DNA of 64,000 nt from CBDAPE01 sp965198325 (lineage in GTDB: Bacteria; Pseudomonadota; Alphaproteobacteria; UBA828; JAPUJA01): assembly GCA_965198325.1 (NCBI GenBank), contig CBDAPE010000018.1:496001-560000 (forward strand). The letters run 5' to 3'. Below the pieces are notes generated by a model. The model worked only from the letters and a program-made list of their open reading frames with translations. It was not told the DNA's origin and made no database searches. Each line of letters begins with the position of its first letter. The first letter of the stretch is position 1. Of this stretch, positions 51,982 to 60,269 are shown piece after piece. A program made the translations under genes and the position numbers.

Positions 51982-53660
51982 GCGAGCGCGTTCATTGCGC
52001 CATCTACACCCGGAAGTCCACGGAGGAGGGGCTGGAGCAGGAATTCAACAGCCTCGACGCCCAGCGCGAGGCGTGCGAGGCCTACATCCAGTCCCAGCGC
52101 GGCCAGGGCTGGGTCGTCCAGCGGAAACGCTACGACGACGGTGGGATCTCCGGCGGGACCATGGACCGCCCCGCCTTGCAGGATCTGCTGGCCGACATCG
52201 GGAAGGGGGAGGTCGATCTGGTCGTCGTCTACAAGGTGGATCGCCTGACCCGCTCGCTCACGGACTTCGCCAGGATCGTCGAGACGTTCGATGCCCGCGG
52301 TGTCTCCTTCGTCTCCGTCACCCAGCAGTTCAACACCGCCAACTCGATGGGGCGCCTGACGTTGCACGTGCTACTCTCCTTTGCCCAGTTCGAACGTGAG
52401 GTCACGGCCGAGCGTATCCGCGACAAGATCGCGGCCTCCAAGAAGAAGGGCCTGTGGATGGGTGGGCCGGTGCCCCTGGGATACGATGTCAATGACCGAA
52501 GATTGGTGGCGAACCGGATAGAGGCCGACACCGTCAACCGGATTTTCCGACTCTATGGAGAACTCGGAACGGTCCGGCGGCTGAAAGACGAACTGGATCG
52601 CCTTGGGATCGTCACCAAGCGGCGGGTCCACAAGACCGGCAAACAGACAGGCGGGAAGCCGTTCTCGCGGGGCAATCTCTACCAGCTCCTGTCCAACCCC
52701 ATTTACATCGGACGCATCGCTCACAAAGGCGAGGCCTATCCCGGAGAGCACGACGCCATAGTCGATCCGGATGCATGGGAGGCAGTCCGGAACCTCTTGG
52801 CCCAAAACGCCGTTGAGCGAACCCGCAAGACCAACGTCAGAAGTTCGTTTCTCCTGACCGGGAAGGTCTTCGACGAAAACGGCGCCCCCCTCTATCTCTC
52901 CCAGGCCCATGCCCATGGCAGGCGGTACGGCTATTACATCTCCAGGCATCTGATGCACGGGGCGCACCGGAATGCCGAGGGGTGGCGTATACCCGCCAGG
53001 ACGTTGGAGCATGTGGTGACGGCGTCTCTATCGGACTTGTGCCGGAGCGAGTCCCGAGTGATGGACCTCATGAACCCGGAGGAACCTGGCATCGCCGCAT
53101 TGACCGGGTTGAAGGCCCGGGCGGGCGGCCTGAGCGATCGGCTGTCGAATGGCCCACTGGAAGAACAACGCGGCATCCTGCATGCCATTATCCAACGCAT
53201 CGACCTCACACCGACTTCGATCGTCTCGATCCTTCATAAAACCGCATTGGCCCGGCTTCTCGACCTCCCATACCCCGACGATCGGAGCTGCGTTTCCATT
53301 CGTGTTCCCATCCGTCTCCGGCGCCGGGGCGTGGCAACCAAGACGATCGTCGATAGCCCTGATGCCGGGACTTGTAACGTCGACCCCGATCTTTGCCGCC
53401 TGATCGCTCAGGCCCATTTATGGTTCGACCGGCTGGCCTCGGGCGAGGCGTGCACGGTTCGGGAAATCGCCGGGCGCGAGAAGATAAACCAGCATGAGAT
53501 CACCCGGGTTCTCCATCTGGCGTTTCTGTCACCCAGAATTGTCGAGGACATTTTCAAGGGTCGGCAGGCGGAAGACGTGACCGTCTATCGGCTGAGACGT
53601 CTGTCTGCCCTGCCATTCGCCTGGCAAGAACAGACCGAACGGCTCGAAAATCTCGGATAG
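51978..53660 (+). CDS. large serine recombinase
   Basis: A 560-residue site-specific recombinase. The N-terminal resolvase domain has the catalytic Ser in AIYTRKSTEEGLEQEFNSLD, then DGGISGGTMDRPALQDLLAD, VDLVVVYKVDRLTRSLTDFA and FAQFEREVTAERIRDKIAAS. The recombinase domain follows with IYIGRIAHKGEAYPGEHDAI near 245. The usual zinc-ribbon cysteines are not apparent in SFLLTGKVFDENGAPLYLSQ, and a shorter C-terminal part ends in a helix-turn-helix-like stretch (EKINQHEITRVLHLAFLSPR). It probably integrates or excises the island that carries DUF3489 and DUF2924. Attachment sites were not identified. Confidence 0.92.
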   Translation: MSERVHCAIYTRKSTEEGLEQEFNSLDAQREACEAYIQSQRGQGWVVQRKRYDDGGISGGTMDRPALQDLLADIGKGEVDLVVVYKVDRLTRSLTDFARIVETFDARGVSFVSVTQQFNTANSMGRLTLHVLLSFAQFEREVTAERIRDKIAASKKKGLWMGGPVPLGYDVNDRRLVANRIEADTVNRIFRLYGELGTVRRLKDELDRLGIVTKRRVHKTGKQTGGKPFSRGNLYQLLSNPIYIGRIAHKGEAYPGEHDAIVDPDAWEAVRNLLAQNAVERTRKTNVRSSFLLTGKVFDENGAPLYLSQAHAHGRRYGYYISRHLMHGAHRNAEGWRIPARTLEHVVTASLSDLCRSESRVMDLMNPEEPGIAALTGLKARAGGLSDRLSNGPLEEQRGILHAIIQRIDLTPTSIVSILHKTALARLLDLPYPDDRSCVSIRVPIRLRRRGVATKTIVDSPDAGTCNVDPDLCRLIAQAHLWFDRLASGEACTVREIAGREKINQHEITRVLHLAFLSPRIVEDIFKGRQAEDVTVYRLRRLSALPFAWQEQTERLENLG

Positions 53661-53861
53661 CCTTCCGCGCTGTCAATGGCGGAGCAAGAAGGGACCACCG
53701 TGGCGGTGTAAGAAGGGACCGCTTGGCGGCTGCGGGCTTGTCCCCGTAGTCCATGGGCGGGCCCCGCGTGCGACGCGACGTGCCCTCAACAGGCCGACGC
53801 GGCGGCGCGCGCGGGAGGGACCTGTGGGCCCATGGGGTCAAGCGTGGGTTGGGTGGTCGGT

Positions 53862-54623
53862 TCAGTTCGCCGTCGGGGTTTGACGCCTGCGGCTCTGGTT
53901 GAGCCTGTAGCTCTCGCCATTCATCTCGAGGATGTTGACGTGGTGGGTGCGGCGGTCGAGGAGAGCGCCGGTAAGCCGCTCGGAGCCGAACACCTCGGTC
54001 CATTCGTCGAACGGCAGATTGGTGGTGACCAGGGTCGCGCCGCGCTCGTAGCGCTGGCTGAACACCTCGAACAGGAGCTCGGCACCGGTCTTGGACAGCG
54101 GCACGAAGCCGAGTTCGTCGACGATCAGAAGCTTGTAGGTGGCGAGCTTCTTCTGGAACCTCAGCAGCTGCTTGTCATCGCGGGCCTCGATGAGCTCGTG
54201 GACCAGCGCGGCGGTGATGAAGCCGACCGAGAGGCCCTTCTGGCAGGCCGCCAAGCCGAGACCGAGGGCGATGTGGGTCTTGCCGGTGCCGCTGTTGCCG
54301 AGCGCGATGAGGTTCTCGCGGCGCTCGATGTACGCGCAGCGGGCGAGCTCCAGGACCAACGTCTTGTTGAGCGAGGGGATGACCTTGAAATCGAAGCTAT
54401 CGAGGCTCTTGATCACGGGGAAGCGCGCCGCCTTGATCCGCCGCTCGACCATGCGGCGCTCGCGGTCGATCAGCTCGAGCTCGGCCAGACGCAGAAGATA
54501 GCGAACGTGGTCGACGCCTTCAGAGGCGCACTGCCGGGCGATCTTGTCGTACTCCCTCAGGACCGTCGGCAGCTTCAGCCTCTTGAGGTGGTGGACGAGC
54601 AGCAGCCGTGGTGTGTCGGTCAT
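53862..54623 (-). CDS. istB: IS21 IstB ATPase (copy B)
   Basis: A 253-residue AAA+ ATPase with Walker A LGNSGTGKTHIALG and an intact Walker B region LLIVDELGFVPLS. The region FITAALVHEL has one Ala less than copies A and C, and ERGATLVTT differs by one residue from ERGSTLVTT. Confidence 0.93.
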   Translation of the reverse strand: MTDTPRLLLVHHLKRLKLPTVLREYDKIARQCASEGVDHVRYLLRLAELELIDRERRMVERRIKAARFPVIKSLDSFDFKVIPSLNKTLVLELARCAYIERRENLIALGNSGTGKTHIALGLGLAACQKGLSVGFITAALVHELIEARDDKQLLRFQKKLATYKLLIVDELGFVPLSKTGAELLFEVFSQRYERGATLVTTNLPFDEWTEVFGSERLTGALLDRRTHHVNILEMNGESYRLNQSRRRQTPTAN

Positions 54624-56119
54624 GCGCCGAGCCCCGACAGCAGGCTCATGTACGACTTGGCAGACGTCGTCGCGACCCGGGCGCGCGGCAGGTACGGATA
54701 GACCTCGAGGTTGAGCCGGGGCGGCCGCCGCTCGATGCGGCACAGTACCAGGTGCTTCACCGCATCGAAGCCGATGGCGCCGAGCCTGAGCGCGTCGCCG
54801 ACCGCACCCTCGACCTCCTCGAGCCGGAAGCTCTCCAGCAGACGGCGCACCTGGACGGACTCGCGCTTGCCCGCCTTGCCCATGCGGGCTTCGAGCAGGC
54901 GTCGCAGAGTGATGAAGGCCTCGGGCAGGTCCCAGCCCGCCAACGGCGCGGCCTGGTCGAGGGCGCCGATCTTCTGCTCGATCAAGGGTAGGTAATGCAG
55001 CGGGTCGAAGATCAGGTCCTCGCTGTCGTAGGACCGGCGGTGCCGGGCAATCACCTCCGCGCCGCAAGAGATAACGACCTCGTCGACGGAGCACCGGATC
55101 AGCACCTCGCGGTGGCCATAGGCCACGGGCACCGAGTAGTCGTTGCCCCGGCAGCGCACCAGCGACAGCGAGCTCACCCGTCCAGTGCGCTTGTCGCAGG
55201 CATCGTATGGTGCCGGGGGGAGAGGCAAGAAGGCTTCCCGGTCCCGTGCGAGGCGCTCGCCGATGGTCTCCTTGTGACCCCGCAGCCGCGCCGCCTGGCG
55301 CCGGCGGCACTGTCCCGCGAGAGCATCGTTCAGCGCCTCGAAGCTCTCGGCCCGCGGGACGGGGACCCGGAAGGTCCGCCGGATGAAGCCGACCAGTCCC
55401 TCGACCTTGCCTTTGTCGTTGCCCTTGCCCGGCCGGCCGAACCTGTCCTCGAACAGATAGGGGGATTGAAGGTCCGTGAAGACGCGCGTTCGCTGCCGCT
55501 TGCCATCGCCCAGTATCCGGGCGACTGCCAGCTTGGTGTTGTCGTACAGGATGGATCGGGGGACGCCGCCGAAGAACGCAACCGCCGCGTTGTGGCCAGC
55601 GCAGAACGCCTCGGTCGTCTCCGCCGGGTAGGCCTTCACGAAGCAGGCATCACTGTGGGGAAGATCGAAGGCAAGGAAGTGGACCTTGCACGCCACGCCG
55701 CCGATCACCGCCATCGCCTCGCCGAAGTCCGCCTGGGCGGGGCCGGGGGAATGGACGAGCGGCACGAACATCTCGCGCGACCGAAGCCGCCGCTCACGGA
55801 CATAGTCCTTCACGATGGTGTAGCCGCCCGTAAAGCCGTACTCGTCCCGGAGACGGTCGAAGATCCGCTTCGCCGTGGGCCGTTGCTTGTGGTGGCTGGT
55901 CCGATCGTCTTCCAGAATCCGATCGATGATCCCCGTGAACGGACCCCGCTTCGGCCGCCGTGGCGGCTTGCCGCGGCGAGACCCCGGCGGCACCGAGAAC
56001 GACAGCATCTTGCGGACCGTCTTGCGGTCCAGCCCGAACACCCGCGAGGCCTCGCGGGTGCTCATTCCCTCGACACGACACGCCCGCCGAACCCGCGCGT
56101 ACAAATCCACCCGATACAT
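54620..56119 (-). CDS. istA: IS21 IstA transposase (copy B)
   Basis: A 499-residue DDE transposase, complete, identical in layout to copy A, with EEVEGAVGDAL in the block where copy A differs. It overlaps istB by ATGA. Confidence 0.93.
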   Translation of the reverse strand: MYRVDLYARVRRACRVEGMSTREASRVFGLDRKTVRKMLSFSVPPGSRRGKPPRRPKRGPFTGIIDRILEDDRTSHHKQRPTAKRIFDRLRDEYGFTGGYTIVKDYVRERRLRSREMFVPLVHSPGPAQADFGEAMAVIGGVACKVHFLAFDLPHSDACFVKAYPAETTEAFCAGHNAAVAFFGGVPRSILYDNTKLAVARILGDGKRQRTRVFTDLQSPYLFEDRFGRPGKGNDKGKVEGLVGFIRRTFRVPVPRAESFEALNDALAGQCRRRQAARLRGHKETIGERLARDREAFLPLPPAPYDACDKRTGRVSSLSLVRCRGNDYSVPVAYGHREVLIRCSVDEVVISCGAEVIARHRRSYDSEDLIFDPLHYLPLIEQKIGALDQAAPLAGWDLPEAFITLRRLLEARMGKAGKRESVQVRRLLESFRLEEVEGAVGDALRLGAIGFDAVKHLVLCRIERRPPRLNLEVYPYLPRARVATTSAKSYMSLLSGLGA

Positions 56120-56236
56120 CCCCCCGCCTTCCAGTCAGAGCAACCCTGACAGAAGGCTATAGACGGTCCCATTTTGGTCCGCCACAGCCGGATCAACCGG
56201 CCGCTTCAGTGGGGGATTATTGCGCCGCCGTTCTCA

Positions 56237-56665
56237 GGCAGGGCTCCATCGGGGGATTGCACAGTCTGGCTACCGAAAAGGGCCACCGGAGACGCTTGCG
56301 TGCTTTCGACGATTTTGTCTCTGTTCCCGGGTCTCGATCAGGCTCCGGCCACCCCACAGCTCCCGGAACCGCGCACTCTGCGCGGGTTCCCAGTCTGGCT
56401 ACTGTTTCGAGTGGGAAAGAGTGGTGGTGGGCGCAGTCCGCTGCGAACTCGTCTCGCCCATAATAATCGGCATAATCGGCGGATTTCTGCCTAATTCCAC
56501 GTGTTTTGTGCAATTTTGAGGGTGTGGGGGGCGTCCCGATGCCAAGATTTCTGTATTTTTCACTTGATTACAGAGACTTATCGTCGGTAACGCCGATCTC
56601 AACAACACGTTGGAAACACGTCGGAAACACGCTGGTAACAAGGCGCCATCAGGCCCAAAACATAT
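56237..56665. other. intergenic region with short repeats
   Basis: This has CAGTCTGGCTAC twice (about 56266 and 56391), the 27-base string shared with 27720 (GTGGGCGCAGTC...), a TCGGCATAATCGGC repeat, and three tandem 11-bp units ACACGTTGGAA, ACACGTCGGAA, ACACGCTGGTA at 56605-56637. No gene is seen. Confidence 0.45.
56605..56637 (+). repeat. three tandem 11-bp units
   Basis: Units at 56605, 56616 and 56627 share ACACG-YGG-A; the spacing of one helical turn suggests protein binding or a simple duplication. No replication gene is near. Confidence 0.5.
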
Positions 56666-56837
56666 GGGGCTTATATACTTAGCTTGACGGGCAGGTTCGC
56701 CGGCTGCCGTAGCCCCATTTTAGCTGCAATGCGGTCGCCGAAGCGTAGTTTTTTCCAGTCATGGGCCGTTGTGTTACGTTCGTGCCGACTGACGCGAGCG
56801 CGGGATTGCCGCCTGTCAAGTTAAGTATATAAGCCCC
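56666..56837. mobile_element. 172-bp MITE with 27-bp inverted repeats
   Basis: The terminal inverted repeats GGGGCTTATATACTTA then RCTTGACRGGC face each other at 56666-56692 and 56811-56837. A perfect 8-bp target duplication AAACATAT flanks it (56658-56665 and 56838-56845). There is no coding capacity. The parent element is not in the window; the 8-bp duplication would fit the IS1595 or IS6 type. Confidence 0.88.
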
Positions 56838-56896
56838 AAACATATCCTCAAAACGATGCCGATCAGGCCGATTACTGGTGTCAAAGCGTGTTGCAT

Positions 56897-56990
56897 TTAA
56901 TTGGCACCATATCCTGCGGCTTTGAAGAAGTTGTAGCATTCGTCATCGGTGAAGAGGTCACGGACCTGTCCGGCGGCTTCAGAGATATCA
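56897..56990 (-). pseudogene. IS630-type transposase C-terminal fragment
   Basis: The minus strand reads DISEAAGQVRDLFTDDECYN and FFKAAGYGAN before TAA, like the end of IS630 transposases (ECxNYFxxAGY). A right-end stub of an IS6 element (TCCGGTTAGTCCGACCATGCC-like, ending at 57040) truncates it. Confidence 0.6.
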
Positions 56991-57046
56991 GCCCTCGATG
57001 GTAGGTTTTACGGGTCTAATCCGGTTAGTCCGACCATGCCGCGTGA

Positions 57047-57697
57047 TCAGGATATTGCCCCCATGGCGATGGCGAGAGACGATTCGATGTGCCGCACCGC
57101 TTTCGAGACCTCCCGGCCGATCAAGTCCATCTTGCCGACCTGCTCGATGCGCGGGGCGGCGCCTCTCAGCTCCCGGCTGGAAAGCAGGCCCCTGAATATG
57201 CCGCATGCATCGGAAAGGGAGATGATGACAATGTCGCGCGCATCGGGAATTTCATCGCTGAACAGAACCCCCATGATCCGCAGCTTCACCTCCTGGACGG
57301 GTTGGTCGTCGATGACCGGGTAGCGTCGCGTCTGGAACACCCACAAGAAACGGTCATCCTCCCGGCGTAGAATGCCGCGCTCGACGAGACGGGCGAGGGA
57401 GATGTCGCGGATGTTGCTGGCATAAGCGATCGTTTGTTCGAGCCAGTGGCGCGTGTCGTGTGTCTCCGTCGATTGCACGATCCGTGCAAGCGTCGGATCG
57501 AGCAGAGGGTCCTTGAGCGGTGTCGGATCGACCACGAAGAGCCGTTCCGGATCGGTATCGATCCGGCCCTCCAAAGCCAAATCCATCAGCACCGCGCCGG
57601 CAAGCGCGCACTCGACCGACGGGGCGGGTAGATCGGCGAACTTTCCACCCTTGTCATCGAGCAGAAGCAGCATGATCTCTTCCGCGAATCTCAGCAT
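57047..57697 (-). CDS. GPP34-family protein
   Basis: A 216-residue all-helical protein of the GPP34/GOLPH3 family. It shows MLRFAEEIMLLLLDDKGGKF at the start, ALAGAVLMDLALEGRIDTDP, VERGILRREDDRFLWVFQTR, and YPVIDDQPVQEVKLRIMGVL, matching the family. Eukaryotic members bind phosphatidylinositol 4-phosphate at the Golgi; bacterial members are of unknown function. The start ATG 57697 is 8 bases after AGGAG and is preferred to GTG 57724. The C-terminus lies next to an IS6 stub, so a few residues may have been replaced. It lies in the 2-kb segment between the inverted IS21 copies. Confidence 0.85.
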   Translation of the reverse strand: MLRFAEEIMLLLLDDKGGKFADLPAPSVECALAGAVLMDLALEGRIDTDPERLFVVDPTPLKDPLLDPTLARIVQSTETHDTRHWLEQTIAYASNIRDISLARLVERGILRREDDRFLWVFQTRRYPVIDDQPVQEVKLRIMGVLFSDEIPDARDIVIISLSDACGIFRGLLSSRELRGAAPRIEQVGKMDLIGREVSKAVRHIESSLAIAMGAIS

Positions 57698-57724
57698 GCG
57701 GTCACTCTCCTGATCCGAGGGCAC

Positions 57725-57962
57725 GAACGGCCATCGCCACTCGGTTCATCGTATGTTTGTCAACAACGGATTAATACCAGTGCTCATTGATTGAGACCGA
57801 TGAGCTATAGCTGCATCTTGGTGATGGGGCGGTGTAAAGGCGGCGAATCCTGGCGATTGTCAAAGTCGAGCGAAGCTTCCCGCGCACCTGAAAATCAACG
57901 AAAACCGATCGCTCCAGGACCCAGCCACCCAATCCCTGCAATTCTCCGCGCAGCCGCTACGA
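57725..57962. other. intergenic
   Basis: About 240 bases with no gene seen; it contains the promoter side of the GPP34 gene. Confidence 0.3.
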
Positions 57963-58217
57963 CTATCCGTCGGAATCTTCGTTGTATGTTGGGTTATCGC
58001 CACTATGCCCACGTCGGTACGCTTCCAGTTGCTTTGCCTCCTGTTTCTTCGCACCGTCGTCGGTCATTCGACGCGATGTGGGCTTGATACGAGTAAATTG
58101 TTTTCCCTCGCCCCGGTGCTCTTGCTCCCGCCGTTCCAGGTTATCGGTCGTGCCGATGTACACCTTTTTGTTACCATCGTAGAGTGCGTATGTTTGCGTT
58201 TTGCGCTGCTTGGCCAC
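57963..58217 (-). CDS. GIY-YIG domain protein
   Basis: An 84-residue protein with a GIY-YIG-like nuclease fold: TYALYDGNKKVYIGTTDNLE gives the Y-YIG pair, RREQEHRGEGKQFTRI has the conserved Arg and His, and KKQEAKQLEAYRRGHSGDNP carries the Glu helix and Asn. The usual length of stand-alone forms is 80-100 residues. Only two bases separate its GTG start from the IS21 end at 58220, so either its start or its ribosome site has been replaced by the element. It probably nicks DNA or takes part in repair; expression is doubtful. Confidence 0.7.
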   Translation of the reverse strand: MAKQRKTQTYALYDGNKKVYIGTTDNLERREQEHRGEGKQFTRIKPTSRRMTDDGAKKQEAKQLEAYRRGHSGDNPTYNEDSDG

Positions 58218-58219
58218 TG

Positions 58220-59988
58220 TGAGAACGGCGGCGCAATAATCCCCCACTGAAGCGGCCGGTTGATCCGGCTGTGGCGGACCAAAATGGGACCGTCTATAGC
58301 CTTCTGTCAGGGTTGCTCTGACTGGAAGGCGGGGGGATGTATCGGGTGGATTTGTACGCGCGGGTTCGGCGGGCGTGTCGTGTCGAGGGAATGAGCACCC
58401 GCGAGGCCTCGCGGGTGTTCGGGCTGGACCGCAAGACGGTCCGCAAGATGCTGTCGTTCTCGGTGCCGCCGGGGTCTCGCCGCGGCAAGCCGCCACGGCG
58501 GCCGAAGCGGGGTCCGTTCACGGGGATCATCGATCGGATTCTGGAAGACGATCGGACCAGCCACCACAAGCAACGGCCCACGGCGAAGCGGATCTTCGAC
58601 CGTCTCCGGGACGAGTACGGCTTTACGGGCGGCTACACCATCGTGAAGGACTATGTCCGTGAGCGGCGGCTTCGGTCGCGCGAGATGTTCGTGCCGCTCG
58701 TCCATTCCCCCGGCCCCGCCCAGGCGGACTTCGGCGAGGCGATGGCGGTGATCGGCGGCGTGGCGTGCAAGGTCCACTTCCTTGCCTTCGATCTTCCCCA
58801 CAGTGATGCCTGCTTCGTGAAGGCCTACCCGGCGGAGACGACCGAGGCGTTCTGCGCTGGCCACAACGCGGCGGTTGCGTTCTTCGGCGGCGTCCCCCGA
58901 TCCATCCTGTACGACAACACCAAGCTGGCAGTCGCCCGGATACTGGGCGATGGCAAGCGGCAGCGAACGCGCGTCTTCACGGACCTTCAATCCCACTATC
59001 TGTTCGAGGACAGGTTCGGCCGGCCGGGCAAGCGCGAGTCCGTCCAGGTGCGCCGTCTGCTGGAGAGCTTCCGGCTCGAGGAGGTCGAGGGTGCGGTCGG
59101 CGACGCGCTCAGGCTCGGCGCCATCGGCTTCGATGCGGTGAAGCACCTGGTACTGTGCCGCATCGAGCGGCGGCCGCCCCGGCTCAACCTCGAGGTCTAT
59201 CCGTACCTGCCGCGCGCCCGGGTCGCGACGACGTCTGCCAAGTCGTACATGAGCCTGCTGTCGGGGCTCGGCGCATGACCGACACACCACGGCTGCTGCT
59301 CGTCCACCACCTCAAGAGGCTGAAGCTGCCGACGGTCCTGAGGGAGTACGACAAGATCGCCCGGCAGTGCGCCTCTGAAGGCGTCGACCACGTTCGCTAT
59401 CTTCTGCGTCTGGCCGAGCTCGAGCTGATCGACCGCGAGCGCCGCATGGTCGAGCGGCGGATCAAGGCGGCGCGCTTCCCCGTGATCAAGAGCCTCGATA
59501 GCTTCGATTTCAAGGTCATCCCCTCGCTCAACAAGACGTTGGTCCTGGAGCTCGCCCGCTGCGCGTACATCGAGCGCCGCGAGAACCTCATCGCGCTCGG
59601 CAACAGCGGCACCGGCAAGACCCACATCGCCCTCGGTCTCGGCTTGGCGGCCTGCCAGAAGGGCCTCTCGGTCGGCTTCATCACCGCCGCCGCGCTGGTC
59701 CACGAGCTCATCGAGGCCCGCGATGACAAGCAGCTGCTGAGGTTCCAGAAGAAGCTCGCCACCTACAAGCTTCTGATCGTCGACGAACTCGGCTTCGTGC
59801 CGCTGTCCAAGACCGGTGCCGAGCTCCTGTTCGAGGTGTTCAGCCAGCGCTACGAGCGCGGCTCGACCCTGGTCACCACCAATCTGCCGTTCGACGAATG
59901 GACCGAGGTGTTCGGCTCCGAGCGGCTTACCGGCGCTCTCCTCGACCGCCTCACCCACCACGTCAACATCCTCGAGATGAATGGCGAG
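58220..59988 (+). mobile_element. IS21-family element, copy C, inverted, with internal and 3' deletions
   Basis: It starts with TGAGAACGGCGGCGC at 58220 and reads on the plus strand, opposite to copies A and B. istA has a 558-bp internal deletion and istB is cut at 59988 by a 132-bp MITE, so the other terminus is missing and the copy is immobile. Confidence 0.92.
58337..59278 (+). pseudogene. istA: IS21 istA with a 558-bp in-frame deletion
   Basis: The protein would have 313 residues instead of 499. FEDRFGRPGK joins directly to RESVQVRRLL; in the complete copies 186 residues lie between, and the bases CGGGCAAG occur at both joints. The deleted part contains NDKGKVEGLV with the catalytic Glu, so the product cannot transpose. 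Confidence 0.93.
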
Positions 59989-60039
59989 GGCATTGTCAAG
60001 TTAATTGATTGTAGGCTGTTTTTTGGCATTTCTCCATGA
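59275..60039 (+). pseudogene. istB: IS21 istB, 3' end replaced by MITE
   Basis: It is intact through Walker A and Walker B (LLIVDELGFVPLS) to NILEMNGE, then reads into the MITE (GIVKLIDCRLFFGISP). About 16 C-terminal residues are replaced. LDRLTHH here differs from LDRRTHH in copies A and B. Confidence 0.9.
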
Positions 60040-60121
60040 AGCTAAGCCATTGAAATTGCGTAGAACAGCCATCGACAATTTACCGAGATTTCGGAGTGAA
60101 TCCGGTTAACTTGACAAAGCC
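59989..60121. mobile_element. 132-bp MITE with IS6-like ends, copy 2
   Basis: It begins GGCATTGTCAAGTTAATTG and ends CGGTTAACTTGACAAAGCC. The inside is about 88 percent like the copy at 48443. It is directly followed by a third partial end (CAGTTAACTTGACAATGCC at about 60128-60146) and an IS6 right-end stub at about 60175-60198. Confidence 0.78.
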
Positions 60122-60269
60122 TACAATCAGTTAACTTGACAATGCCCTATTTCGCCTTAATGCCACCGTCCAGTCCTATCCAGTTAGTCTGATAACGCCC
60201 TTCATGGCACTATGAGCGCTGAAATGCCGGTATCTGAACTGGGACGAATCAGCCTGCTTGTTGCAACCG

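Larger units (their letters stand above)
53671..56236 (-). mobile_element. IS21-family element, copy B (2566 bp)
   Basis: Both ends are present (TGTCAATGGCGGAGC at 53671 and the complement of TGAGAACGGCGGCGC at 56236), in the same orientation as copy A. It is 3 bp shorter, having lost one Ala codon in istB. It starts 10 bases after the recombinase stop. No target duplication is seen. Confidence 0.93.

Noticed and set aside
56605..56637. Iterons of a plasmid replication origin
   Set aside because: No rep or par genes and no AT-rich region with DnaA boxes nearby; only the repeat itself is reported.
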